Of a DNA stretch of 64,000 nt, positions 51,949 through 62,925 are shown one piece after another; the stretch's first letter is position 1; each line of letters opens with the position of its first letter. A model generated the notes under the pieces. That model worked only from the letters and a program-made list of their open reading frames with translations, was not told the DNA's origin and searched no databases. A program made the position numbers and the translations under genes. Source of the stretch: Streptococcus infantis (GTDB lineage: Bacteria > Bacillota > Bacilli > Lactobacillales > Streptococcaceae); contig NZ_JYOV01000009.1 in the NCBI RefSeq assembly GCF_000963255.1, positions 1-64,000 on the forward strand, given 5' to 3'.

Positions 51949-52773
51949 ATGATTGTAAAAGTTTGTAATGCAGATTTTAGTCTCCAGTGGGATGGGATGT
52001 ATCAATTTGCTCTTGAAAACTATTCTCAGATTAAAGAATGGGAATTGGAGAAGCTAGCAAAGTTTATTGCTTACGAACAGGACCATCATCATCAGACCAT
52101 TGTGGAATGTGAGAATCATGAATTAAATATACAAATTCATGATTATTTGCAAGACCATAGCTATTTTCCTCCCTACAGACCAAGTCATCGCCTTGTAGCT
52201 TCTACCTATGATATCCAGAGGAAGTTGGTTACTTCCAATTATTGTAGTCATACTTGTACAGTTGAGGTGGCTCAGGCTATTTTTCAGACTGGAAAACTCA
52301 TGTCGGCGGTAAAAGTATTTGGTAAAAGTGGGGCTGAGCTAGTTACAGATAGTCGTAATGCAGCTTCTGATCCAGCAGACTATTTTGACTATATCATGTT
52401 CGGATGGTCTAATACGACTTCGGGTTACCGACTCTCTATGGAGCGTTTGTTAGGACGGGCACCGTCTGAGGAGGAATTACAAGAAAAGTTCATTCCTGGC
52501 GTTAGTTTTCATTTTCTGTATGAAGAATTGATTCAAGCACCAGGTTATATATTTGATGGCTATCATGTTGCGAAGGTAAAAGATAGTTTAGATTTGGATA
52601 CCTTTCTACATTTGTGTATCATCCCGTCAAAAGATAAGGCTTGTTTTGAAGGTTTGATTCCTTGTCAATTACAAGATAGAGTGATTTACCTAGACTATGA
52701 AGGAGAAGGGTTACAGGCTTGGAATACTAAGGTTAATCAAGTACTGCATGGTAAGGATAAGTTGAAGGAGTAG
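51949..52773 (+). CDS. Conserved protein of unknown function, upstream of nnrD
   Basis: The 275-residue soluble protein starts MIVKVCNADFSLQWDG and has no signal or membrane segment. Conserved-looking stretches are LVTSNYCSHTCTVEVAQAIF (about residues 95-115), GKLMSAVKVFGKSG, the DSRNAASDPADYFDYIMFGW segment, and RLSMERLLGRAPSEEEL. The SHT...AIFQTGKLMSA pattern recalls the H-T...I-x-x-G-x-L-S-x start of ADP-ribosyltransferase-fold proteins, but this is only a resemblance. It has its own ribosome binding site (GAGGAGAAGG) and a stop 3 nt before the nnrD ATG, so the two are surely co-translated. Confidence 0.75.
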   Translation: MIVKVCNADFSLQWDGMYQFALENYSQIKEWELEKLAKFIAYEQDHHHQTIVECENHELNIQIHDYLQDHSYFPPYRPSHRLVASTYDIQRKLVTSNYCSHTCTVEVAQAIFQTGKLMSAVKVFGKSGAELVTDSRNAASDPADYFDYIMFGWSNTTSGYRLSMERLLGRAPSEEELQEKFIPGVSFHFLYEELIQAPGYIFDGYHVAKVKDSLDLDTFLHLCIIPSKDKACFEGLIPCQLQDRVIYLDYEGEGLQAWNTKVNQVLHGKDKLKE

Positions 52774-52776
52774 TGT

Positions 52777-53625
52777 ATGAAAGAGATTGATCAAGCTCTA
52801 CTGAAAAAAGTTATCATTGAGCGTCCTCGTTCTAGTCATAAGGGCGACTACGGTCGTCTTCTCTTGATTGGAGGGACTTATCCCTATGGGGGAGCGATTA
52901 TTATGGCTGCCTTAGGTGCTGTTAGAAGTGGCGCAGGCTTGGTGACAGTAGCAACGGATAAAGAGAATATTCCAGCTCTACATAGCCATATGCCAGAGGC
53001 TATGGCTTTTGCTCTTGAAGATAAGCAATTACTTGAACAACAGTTAGAGAAAGCGAATGTTGTCTTAGTTGGACCTGGACTAGTGGATGATAAGCGTGGA
53101 GAAAAGCTACTCCAAACAGTCTTTCATCATTTAAATCAAGACCAGACTATCATACTGGATGGCGGAGCCTTATCCATTTTTGCTAAGACGGGAATGAAAT
53201 TTCCTAAAGCTCAGCTTGTTTTAACGCCTCACCAAAGGGAATGGCAAGTCTTGTCAGGATTAGAATTGACTTCTCAAGGAGCTGAGGAAACAGGAGAGGC
53301 TTTGATGAGATTTCCTTCAGGAACGATTTTGGTTCAAAAAGGTCCAGCTACTCGAATCTGGCAAGCTGATCAAACTGATTTTTATCAGCTGGAAGTTGGA
53401 GGTCCCTATCAAGCGACTGGGGGAATGGGAGATACCTTAGCTGGGATGATTGCCGGTTTTGCAGGTCAATTTCCCCAAGCAAGTCTCTATGAAAGAGTGA
53501 CAGTAGCGACCTATTTACATTCAGCAATTGCCCAAGAACTGGCTGAGGACAATTTTGTAGTTCTGCCAACCACGATCAGTCAACATATCCCAGCCTTTAT
53601 GAAGAAAATACAAAAAGACACCTGA
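52777..53625 (+). CDS. nnrD: ADP-dependent (S)-NAD(P)H-hydrate dehydratase
   Basis: The 282-residue YjeF C-domain enzyme (ribokinase-like fold) repairs hydrated NADH and NADPH using ADP or ATP. Motifs: SHKGDYGRLLLIGG near the N terminus, AALGAVRSGAGLVTVAT, VLVGPGL, LTPHQREW and the catalytic anion-hole region GGPYQATGGMGDTLAGMIAGF (about residues 208-229, with the catalytic Asp in GDTLAG). The epimerase NnrE domain is not fused, as usual in streptococci. It directly follows the gene of unknown function, which may therefore also relate to NAD chemistry. Confidence 0.93.
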   Translation: MKEIDQALLKKVIIERPRSSHKGDYGRLLLIGGTYPYGGAIIMAALGAVRSGAGLVTVATDKENIPALHSHMPEAMAFALEDKQLLEQQLEKANVVLVGPGLVDDKRGEKLLQTVFHHLNQDQTIILDGGALSIFAKTGMKFPKAQLVLTPHQREWQVLSGLELTSQGAEETGEALMRFPSGTILVQKGPATRIWQADQTDFYQLEVGGPYQATGGMGDTLAGMIAGFAGQFPQASLYERVTVATYLHSAIAQELAEDNFVVLPTTISQHIPAFMKKIQKDT

Positions 53626-53643
53626 GGTTTTCAGGTGCCTTTT
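53612..53643. terminator. Bidirectional terminator after nnrD
   Basis: Stem AAAGACACCTGA / TCAGGTGCCTTTT with a short loop. It overlaps the last codons of nnrD and serves the convergent small gene. Confidence 0.8.
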
Positions 53644-53648
53644 GACTA

Positions 53649-53834
53649 TTAGAAGAGGCCTTTGACCTTATTTACAAGACCGTTAAGTCCTTCTGAGCCT
53701 GAAACCAAAGCTTGTGCTTGGTTAAGATACTCACCGAGTTGGTCCTTATTTTCTTCGACAAAGGTTTTTGCGGCAGCCAAATCTTTTTTCTCGATTAGCT
53801 CTTTTACTTGATTAAACAAATCTAATGGGTTCAT
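53649..53834 (-). CDS. Small conserved hypothetical protein
   Basis: The 61-residue protein (starts MNPLDLFNQVKELIEKKD, ends GLNGLVNKVKGLF) is predicted almost wholly helical and amphipathic, without signal peptide or Cys. A strong ribosome binding site AAGGAGTG precedes the ATG, and its position between two terminated units supports a real gene. The function is unknown. The helical pairs (FNQVKELIEKKD; AAAKTFVEENKDQLGEYL) could mediate protein contacts. Confidence 0.75.
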   Translation of the reverse strand: MNPLDLFNQVKELIEKKDLAAAKTFVEENKDQLGEYLNQAQALVSGSEGLNGLVNKVKGLF

Positions 53835-53938
53835 GATGTCACTCCTTTTCTACACTTCTATTCAATCATTTTTTGAAAAAACTTGCAAGAAACTTGACCC
53901 TTCCAATAAAGTTCATGGATGTCAAATGCTGTAAATTT

Positions 53939-53947
53939 TGATATAAT
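53939..53947 (+). promoter_or_regulatory. Extended -10 promoter of dinG (leaderless)
   Basis: TGATATAAT ends 5 nt before the ATG at 53953. The expected transcript start (7 nt after the -10) falls on the start codon. No ribosome binding site is present. Confidence 0.7.
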
Positions 53948-53952
53948 TTTTA

Positions 53953-56406
53953 ATGATGAATTTTAGAAATGATCGGTATGTTGTCGTGGATTTAGAAGCG
54001 ACCAGTACCGGAAGCAAGGCAAAAATTATCCAAGTAGGAATCGTGGTCATTGAAAATGGCGAGATTGTTGACCAATATGCCACGGATGTTAATCCCCACG
54101 AACCCTTGGATTCTCATATCAAAGAATTAACGGGTTTGACCGATCAGCGACTAGCAGAGGCACCAGAGTTTTCTCAGGTGGCTGGAAAAATTTTTGACTT
54201 GGTCAAGGACGGTGTTTTTGTTGCGCACAATGTCCAGTTCGATGCTAATTTGTTGGCAGAATTTCTCTTTTTTGAGGGCTATGAATTGCGCAGTCCCCGT
54301 ATCGATACAGTCGAGTTGGCTCAGGTTTTTTATCCTCAGCTTGAAAAGTATAACCTGGGGATTCTCTGTCAAGAGTTGGGTATTTCACTAGAAAAAGCCC
54401 ATACGGCCCTATCAGATGCTCAAGCAACAGCAGAACTCTTTCTCTGTATGCGACAAAAAATGTTTCAATTGCCAAAAGGCTTGTTGGAACGCTTGTTAAG
54501 TTTGTCAGATGGTCTATTATATGAGTCTTATCTGGTCATTGAGGAAGTTTATCAGAAGCAGTCCATCCTAGTTGAACATGACTTGGTAGAGGTGCAAGGT
54601 TTATTTTTAAGAAAAGAAAAGCCAGCCCTTTCTCCACGAAAACTATCAAAAGATTTCCAAACCAATATTGCCTTGTTGGATTTGGAAGATAGAACCCCGC
54701 AAGCTAGCTTTGCTCAAAAGGTTCAAGATTTTCTACAGAATGAGAAAATTTCCTTTGTGCAAGCTCAGACTGGAATTGGAAAAACCTACGGCTATTTGTT
54801 GCCGGCTTTAGCGTTGGAAAACGAAAAAGGAATCCTCCTCAGTGTTCCTACTAAAGTTCTACAAAATCAAGTCATGCAAGAAGAGGCTCGTAGATTGGAA
54901 GAGGTCTTCCACCTTTCGATTCATAGTCTTAAAGGACCACAGAACTATCTAAAACTAGATGCCTTTCATGCAGCGCTAGAGGAAGAAGAGTCCAATCGCT
55001 TGTACACACGTTTCAAGATGCAACTTCTAGTTTGGTTGACCGAAACAGAAACTGGAGATTTAGATGAGATTGGTCAGCTCTATCGCTACCAGCAGTTTTT
55101 ACCAAACTTGATACATGATGGGAACCTTCCCAAAGCTTCTCTCTTTTGGCTAGAGGATTTTTGGAGACGGGGGCAGAAAAAAGCTCGCTCTTGCCAGCTA
55201 CTTGTGACCAATCATGCTTATCTCGTTACCCGACTTGAGGATGATCCCAGTCTACTAGAGGGCCGTCTCTTGATCTTGGATGAGGCTCAGAAGATCTTAT
55301 TAACTTTGGAAAATCTTTCGCAGAAGAGTTTCGTTTTAAACGACATAGTAGACAAACTAGATCAAGCCCTAGTTCGAGAAAAAGGGACGCTTCAAAGACG
55401 CTTGATGGAGAATATTCGCTTTGAGCTTTGTCACTTGATGGATCAGTTCCTATCTGGTAAGCGTAGAATGTGCCCTGCGACAACCATGGCACAACTCCAA
55501 CAGGATTTCTCTGAGCTAGACGTTCAAGGTTTCCAGGACTATCAGCGATTTTTCTGCACTGATGGAGAATTTTGGCTATCAGCCTCAGACTTGTCTAACA
55601 AGAAGGTTGTCATTTCTTCAAGTCGCAATCAACGTCTGCTCTTTTCACAGATTTTTCCAGAGACTTGTCAACTCTTAGCTGTCTCTGCAACCTTGGAAAT
55701 TAGTAGTAGAGTAACTTTACCAGAACTAATGGGATTCCCACATGCAGCCTTTGACAAATTGGATGAGAATTTTCAAGAAAATCAAGAAATCTTGGTCGTC
55801 AAGGATTTTCCATTGGTGACAGAAACCTCCCAAGAAGACTATGCTCAAGCTCTCGTAGAAGTGCTGGAAGATTTGTCCTATCTTGAGGAACCCATGCTCG
55901 TTTTATTTACTTCAAAAGACCTTTTGTTGCAGGTATCAGACTCTCTATCTCTTTCTCATCTAGCTCAGTATAAGAACGGAGATCCGGCTCAACTCAAGAA
56001 ACGATTTGAAAGAGGAGACTCTCAACTCTTACTAGGGACAGGTAGTTTTTGGGAGGGAGTTGATTTTGCGACTCATTCTCGAGTGATTGAAGTGGTGACA
56101 CGCTTGCCCTTCCAAAATCCAGAAGATCCCTTTACGAAAAAAATGAATCAGGAACTGCGTCTTGAAGGGAAAAATCCTTTCTATGACTATCAACTACCGA
56201 TGGCTATTATTCGCCTCAAACAAGCGATTGGTAGAACCATGCGTCGTCTTGGACAGCGATCATCTGTCCTTATCTTGGATAGCCGAATGACAAGCAAACG
56301 ATATGGAAAGCAGATTAGCAAGGCCTTGTCACAGACTAGTCGAGTGAGAGAGGTTGGCAAAGAGCAAGTATTCTCAAAAGTTCAAGAATTTTTACACAAA
56401 AAATAA
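53953..56406 (+). CDS. dinG: DinG-type helicase with DnaQ-like exonuclease domain
   Basis: The 817-residue Firmicute-type DinG has an N-terminal 3'-5' exonuclease of the DEDDh class (residues 8-165; VVDLEATS, AHNVQFDANLL, HTALSDAQAT) fused to an XPD-like superfamily 2 helicase. The helicase has Walker A AQTGIGKTYG (about residue 275), DEAQ in LLILDEAQK, and late motifs GTGSFWEGVDF and RLKQAIGRTMRR. I see no clear four-Cys iron-sulfur cluster, as in other Firmicute forms, which act more as exonucleases than helicases. Translation starts at ATG 53953 or 53956; the mRNA appears leaderless. It is followed by rodA. Confidence 0.93.
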   Translation: MMNFRNDRYVVVDLEATSTGSKAKIIQVGIVVIENGEIVDQYATDVNPHEPLDSHIKELTGLTDQRLAEAPEFSQVAGKIFDLVKDGVFVAHNVQFDANLLAEFLFFEGYELRSPRIDTVELAQVFYPQLEKYNLGILCQELGISLEKAHTALSDAQATAELFLCMRQKMFQLPKGLLERLLSLSDGLLYESYLVIEEVYQKQSILVEHDLVEVQGLFLRKEKPALSPRKLSKDFQTNIALLDLEDRTPQASFAQKVQDFLQNEKISFVQAQTGIGKTYGYLLPALALENEKGILLSVPTKVLQNQVMQEEARRLEEVFHLSIHSLKGPQNYLKLDAFHAALEEEESNRLYTRFKMQLLVWLTETETGDLDEIGQLYRYQQFLPNLIHDGNLPKASLFWLEDFWRRGQKKARSCQLLVTNHAYLVTRLEDDPSLLEGRLLILDEAQKILLTLENLSQKSFVLNDIVDKLDQALVREKGTLQRRLMENIRFELCHLMDQFLSGKRRMCPATTMAQLQQDFSELDVQGFQDYQRFFCTDGEFWLSASDLSNKKVVISSSRNQRLLFSQIFPETCQLLAVSATLEISSRVTLPELMGFPHAAFDKLDENFQENQEILVVKDFPLVTETSQEDYAQALVEVLEDLSYLEEPMLVLFTSKDLLLQVSDSLSLSHLAQYKNGDPAQLKKRFERGDSQLLLGTGSFWEGVDFATHSRVIEVVTRLPFQNPEDPFTKKMNQELRLEGKNPFYDYQLPMAIIRLKQAIGRTMRRLGQRSSVLILDSRMTSKRYGKQISKALSQTSRVREVGKEQVFSKVQEFLHKK

Positions 56407-56438
56407 AATAAACATCTGAAAGAATGAAGGAGACCTTT

Positions 56439-57662
56439 ATGAAACGTTCTCTCGACTCTCGGGTCGATTATAGTTTGATTTTACCAGTATTCTGTTTGCT
56501 GGTGATTGGAGTTGTGGCTATTTACATAGCTGTCAGTCATGACTATCCACATAATATTTGGCCTATTCTCGGTCAGCAACTAGCATGGATCGTCTTGGGA
56601 ATTATCATCAGCTTTGTAGTCATGTTTTTTAATACAAAATTTTTATGGCAATCGACTCCCTATCTCTACGCCCTAGGTCTAGTCCTTATGGTTTTACCCT
56701 TGATTTTTTACAATCCCAATTTGGTGGCGGCAACAGGGGCTAAAAACTGGGTGTCAATTGGAGGAGTGACACTTTTCCAACCTTCCGAATTCATGAAAAT
56801 TTCCTATATTTTAATCTTGGCCCGGGTCATTGTCCAATTCACACAAAAACATAAGGAAAAAGAACGTACGATTGCATTAGACTTTCACTTGATATTGTGG
56901 TTGATTGTCTTCACACTGCCAGTCTTAGTTTTACTGGCCTTGCAGAGTGACTTAGGAACGGCCTTGGTTTTTGTCGCCATCTTTGCTGGACTCGTCTTGC
57001 TCTCTGGCGTTTCTTGGAAAATTATCATTCCAATTTTTGCGACAGTTGTATCAGGAATTGCAGGATTTTTGGCAATTTTCATCACAAAAGATGGGCGTGC
57101 TTTCATGCATCAGATCGGGATGCCAACCTATCAGATCAACCGTATCCTTGCTTGGCTCAATCCCTTTGATTATGCACAAACGACCACCTATCAACAGGCC
57201 CAAGGGCAAATTGCCATCGGAAGTGGAGGATTATTTGGTCAAGGATTTAATGTATCCAATCTCCTCATTCCCGTTCGTGAGAGTGATATGATTTTTACAG
57301 TTATTGCAGAAGATTTTGGTTTTATCGGATCTGTCCTTGTAATTACACTTTATCTTCTACTTATCTATCGAATGCTAAAAATCACTCTGAAGTCCAATAA
57401 TCAATTTTATACCTACATTTCAACTGGCTTCATTATGATGCTCTTGTTCCATATCTTTGAAAATATTGGTGCAGTGACAGGCCTCCTTCCTTTGACAGGG
57501 ATTCCTTTGCCATTCATTTCCCAAGGGGGATCAGCCATTATCAGTAATCTGATTGGTGTTGGTTTGCTTCTATCGATGAGTTATCAAACGCATCTAGCCG
57601 AAGAAAAGAGCGGTAAGACAAGATTTAAACGGAAGAAAGTTGTTTTGAAAAAAGTTAAATAA
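56439..57662 (+). CDS. rodA: Peptidoglycan glycosyltransferase RodA (SEDS family)
   Basis: The 407-residue SEDS protein has about ten transmembrane helices and polymerises lipid II for peripheral cell-wall synthesis with a class B PBP. Conserved features: GAKNWVSIGGVTLFQPSEF (about residues 100-118), LQSDLGTALVF with the catalytic-site Asp (about residue 177), the extracellular loop GGLFGQGFNVSNLLIPVRESD, and TGIPLPFISQGGSAI near the end. I chose the ATG at 56439 because AAGGAGACC precedes it; an in-frame ATG 15 nt upstream has none. RodA rather than FtsW is supported by the length, the position after dinG and the gene order known from pneumococcus. Confidence 0.9.
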   Translation: MKRSLDSRVDYSLILPVFCLLVIGVVAIYIAVSHDYPHNIWPILGQQLAWIVLGIIISFVVMFFNTKFLWQSTPYLYALGLVLMVLPLIFYNPNLVAATGAKNWVSIGGVTLFQPSEFMKISYILILARVIVQFTQKHKEKERTIALDFHLILWLIVFTLPVLVLLALQSDLGTALVFVAIFAGLVLLSGVSWKIIIPIFATVVSGIAGFLAIFITKDGRAFMHQIGMPTYQINRILAWLNPFDYAQTTTYQQAQGQIAIGSGGLFGQGFNVSNLLIPVRESDMIFTVIAEDFGFIGSVLVITLYLLLIYRMLKITLKSNNQFYTYISTGFIMMLLFHIFENIGAVTGLLPLTGIPLPFISQGGSAIISNLIGVGLLLSMSYQTHLAEEKSGKTRFKRKKVVLKKVK

Positions 57663-57672
57663 GGAGTAAATC

Positions 57673-58224
57673 ATGGCTAAAGTAGCAGTTATCTTAGCAG
57701 ATGGTTTTGAAGAAATCGAAGCCCTAACAGTTGTGGACGTATTACGTCGTGCCCATATTGCTTGTCATATGGTTGGCTTTGAAGCTCGAGTGACGGGATC
57801 ACATGCCATCCAAGTACAAGCAGATCGTGTGTTTGATGGTGATTTATCTGAGTACGACATGATTGTCTTACCAGGAGGTATGCCAGGTTCAGCTCACTTG
57901 CGTGATAATGAGCAATTGATTGCTGAACTTCAAAAATTTGACCAAGTTGGTAAAAAAGTAGCAGCCATTTGTGCAGCACCAATTGTACTGAATCGAGCCG
58001 GTCTCCTCAAGGACAAAGAGTTCACCTGCTATGATGGTGTCCAAGAGCAAATTGCTGATGGTCACTATCGCAAGGAAACAGTAGTTGTTGATGGTCAGCT
58101 GACTACCAGTCGCGGTCCAGCAACTGCCCTAGCCTTTGCTTATAACTTAGTAGAACAACTTGGTGGAGATGCAAATGCTTTGAGAGAAGCCATGCTCTAT
58201 CGTGATGTGTTTGGAATAGATTAA
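57673..58224 (+). CDS. DJ-1/PfpI family protein (YajL-like)
   Basis: The 183-residue class I glutamine-amidotransferase-like protein has the DJ-1 redox-sensitive Cys in VAAICAAPIV (about residue 101) with its partner Glu in DGFEEIEAL (about residue 15). The nucleophile-elbow neighbour GGMPGSAHLRDN is also typical. Members are proposed deglycases, chaperones or redox sensors; the true activity is debated. It follows rodA by 10 nt with AAGGAG, so it is in one operon with dinG and rodA. Confidence 0.9.
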   Translation: MAKVAVILADGFEEIEALTVVDVLRRAHIACHMVGFEARVTGSHAIQVQADRVFDGDLSEYDMIVLPGGMPGSAHLRDNEQLIAELQKFDQVGKKVAAICAAPIVLNRAGLLKDKEFTCYDGVQEQIADGHYRKETVVVDGQLTTSRGPATALAFAYNLVEQLGGDANALREAMLYRDVFGID

Positions 58225-58226
58225 CT

Positions 58227-58270
58227 AAAACGAGAGGAATCTATCAATTAGGGGATTCTTCTCGTTTTTT
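58227..58270 (+). terminator. Terminator after the DJ-1 gene
   Basis: Stem AAAACGAGAGGAATC / GATTCTTCTCGTTTT followed by TTTT. Confidence 0.8.
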
Positions 58271-58313
58271 ACTGTTAAAATAGAAGGAAATCGTCGCTTT
58301 TTTGATAAAAAAA

Positions 58314-58322
58314 TGCTATAAT
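58314..58322 (+). promoter_or_regulatory. Extended -10 promoter of the HAD gene (leaderless)
   Basis: TGCTATAAT ends 7 nt before the ATG at 58330, so the transcript should start at or one base before that codon. No ribosome binding site lies in range. Confidence 0.7.
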
Positions 58323-58329
58323 GAAGGGT

Positions 58330-60854
<2,525 letters not shown>

Positions 60855-60891
60855 AAAAATTGGGAAATAGTTCCCATGGTTTGAAAAATAT

Positions 60892-60899
60892 GATATAAT
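60892..60899 (+). promoter_or_regulatory. Promoter of ezrA
   Basis: Extended -10 TGATATAAT just after gyrB. A small GGGAA/TTCCC dyad lies upstream. The -35 is weak. Confidence 0.55.
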
Positions 60900-60935
60900 C
60901 ATTACAATTGTTTCATGTATAAAAAGGAGTTTGAT

Positions 60936-62663
60936 ATGTCTGATAATCTGTTGATTATTACTATGATTGCAATCGCGGCTCTTCTGATTATTGCATATGT
61001 TGTGGCAGTTTTGTTACGCAAACGCAATGAAAAGAGGCTCGCAGTATTAGAAGAAAGAAAGGAAGAGTTGTATAACCTTCCAGTTAACGATGAAGTAGAA
61101 GCTGTTAAGAATATGCATCTGATTGGTCAAAGTCAGATTGCATTTAGAGAGTGGAATCAAAAATGGGTAGACCTATCACTCAACTCATTTGCAGATATTG
61201 AGAATAATTTGTTTGAAGCAGAAGGGTACAATAATTCATTTCGCTTCTTGAAAGCTCAACACAAAATTGATCAAATTGAAAGCCAGATTACCCTTATCGA
61301 AGAAGATATTGCTTCTATTCGAAATGCTTTGGCAGATCTCGAAAAACAAGAATCAAAAAATAGTGGTCGTGTCTTGCATGCTTTAGATTTATTTGAAAGC
61401 TTGCAAAAAACAGTCGCAGAAGATTCTGAGAAATATGGTCAAGCACTTCCTGAAATTGAAAAACAATTGGAGAACATCCAATCTGAATTTTCTCAATTTG
61501 TGACTCTAAACTCCTCAGGAGATCCAGTTGAAGCAGCAGGAATTTTGGATAATGCTGAAAACCATATTCTCGCTTTGACACATATCGTAGAGAGAATTCC
61601 AGCAATTGTTACTGAACTAACGATTGAACTCCCTGATCAACTTGAAGATCTAGAGGCTGGCTATCGTAAGTTGCTTGATGCTAACTATCACTTTGTAGAA
61701 ACTGATATTGAATCTCGTTTGCAGTTGTTGTATGAAGCATTGAAGAACAACCAAGAAAATATTAAAAAATTGGAATTGGACAATGCTGAATATGAAAATA
61801 ATCAGATTCAAGAAGAAATCAATGCTCTCTATAATATTTTTACACGAGAGATTGCTTCTCAAAAAGTTGTTGAAAACTTGTTGTCAACACTTCCAACTTA
61901 TCTTGACCATTTAAAAGACAACAACCAAGTCTTGGTGAAAGATATCGAGCGTTTGAGCAAGACCTACTTGATGGCTGAGAGTGATGTCAATCATGTTCGT
62001 CGTCTTCAAGTGGATTTGGATTCCCTAGAACTTACAGTTAGCGATTTGACTTCAGAACAAGAGGAATATTCAGAAGCTTACTCTGTATTGGAAGAACGTT
62101 TAGAAAATGTTCAAGCTACATTAAAAGAAATTGAAGATGATCAAGTTTCAGTGAGCGAACGTTTAGTACAGATTGAAAAAGATGATGTTAATGCTCGTCA
62201 AAAGGCGAATGTTTACGTAAATCGTCTCCACACAATCAAGCGCTACATGGAAAAGAGAAATCTTCCAGGAATCCCACAGAACTTCTTGAAATTGTTCTTT
62301 GCTGCTAGCCATAGTACTGAGGATTTGATGGCAGAGTTGGAACAGTCACAAGTCAACATTGAGTCTGTTAATCGTATCCTAGAAATCGCATCACATGATA
62401 TGGAAGTTTTGGAAACAGAAACTTACAGTATTGTGCAATATGCAACCTTGACAGAGCAATTGCTTCAATATTCTAATCGCTACAGATCATTTGATGAAGG
62501 GATTCAACAAGCCTTCCATGAATCTTTAGAAATCTTTGAAAATGCCTTTGATTATCAAGCATCTTTCGAAAAGATTTCCCAAGCTTTGGAAGTTGCTGAA
62601 CCAGGGGTAACAAATCGCTTTGTTTCCTCATATGAAAAAACAAGAGAAATCATTCGATTTTAA
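60936..62663 (+). CDS. ezrA: Septation ring formation regulator EzrA
   Basis: The 575-residue protein has one N-terminal transmembrane helix (about residues 3-23) with extracellular N terminus and a basic stop-transfer stretch RKRNEKR. A long cytoplasmic alpha-helical and coiled-coil domain follows, made of spectrin-like repeats (for example ESQITLIEEDIASIRNALAD and VNHVRRLQVDLDSLELTVSD). It binds FtsZ and helps position and mature the Z ring. The length fits streptococcal EzrA. I chose the ATG at 60936 because AAGGAG precedes it and the membrane helix starts there. It lies directly downstream of gyrB, as in pneumococcus. Confidence 0.95.
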   Translation: MSDNLLIITMIAIAALLIIAYVVAVLLRKRNEKRLAVLEERKEELYNLPVNDEVEAVKNMHLIGQSQIAFREWNQKWVDLSLNSFADIENNLFEAEGYNNSFRFLKAQHKIDQIESQITLIEEDIASIRNALADLEKQESKNSGRVLHALDLFESLQKTVAEDSEKYGQALPEIEKQLENIQSEFSQFVTLNSSGDPVEAAGILDNAENHILALTHIVERIPAIVTELTIELPDQLEDLEAGYRKLLDANYHFVETDIESRLQLLYEALKNNQENIKKLELDNAEYENNQIQEEINALYNIFTREIASQKVVENLLSTLPTYLDHLKDNNQVLVKDIERLSKTYLMAESDVNHVRRLQVDLDSLELTVSDLTSEQEEYSEAYSVLEERLENVQATLKEIEDDQVSVSERLVQIEKDDVNARQKANVYVNRLHTIKRYMEKRNLPGIPQNFLKLFFAASHSTEDLMAELEQSQVNIESVNRILEIASHDMEVLETETYSIVQYATLTEQLLQYSNRYRSFDEGIQQAFHESLEIFENAFDYQASFEKISQALEVAEPGVTNRFVSSYEKTREIIRF

Positions 62664-62669
62664 TTAAGA

Positions 62670-62843
62670 AAAGGCGGTGGGACAGAAATCGGTAGACAAA
62701 GTCTCGATTTCGTAGTCCCAGACCCGCGAAGATGATTAGGAGTTTTTGGAGCCTAAAAGACGAACAAAAAGTCCAATCAGCTACCGCATCAAAGTTTGAT
62801 TGTAAATAAAAAGTGAGGTAGGGATCTTTTTTCCCAACCTCTT
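62670..62843. repeat. Dispersed ~173-bp structured repeat, copy 2
   Basis: Close copy of 34992-35164 in the same orientation, starting 7 bp after the ezrA stop. The first hairpin keeps both arms (GGGAC-GAAATC / GATTTC-GTCCC), and the base changes in that region lie in the loop. The ends are near-inverted (GGTGGGACAGAAATC versus GATCTTTTTTCCCAACCTCT). Confidence 0.85.
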
Positions 62844-62890
62844 TCTTTTACCTATCTTTTTTGAAAAAATGGACATTTTCCTATTTATCA

Positions 62891-62919
62891 TTGAAATTAT
62901 AGGCCTGATTTGATATGAT
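62891..62919 (+). promoter_or_regulatory. Promoter of pgdA (leaderless)
   Basis: TTGAAA and TATGAT with a 17-bp spacer and TG one base before the -10. The predicted transcript start is 62926, the A of the ATG. No ribosome binding site is present. Confidence 0.75.
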
Positions 62920-62925
62920 AAAACT

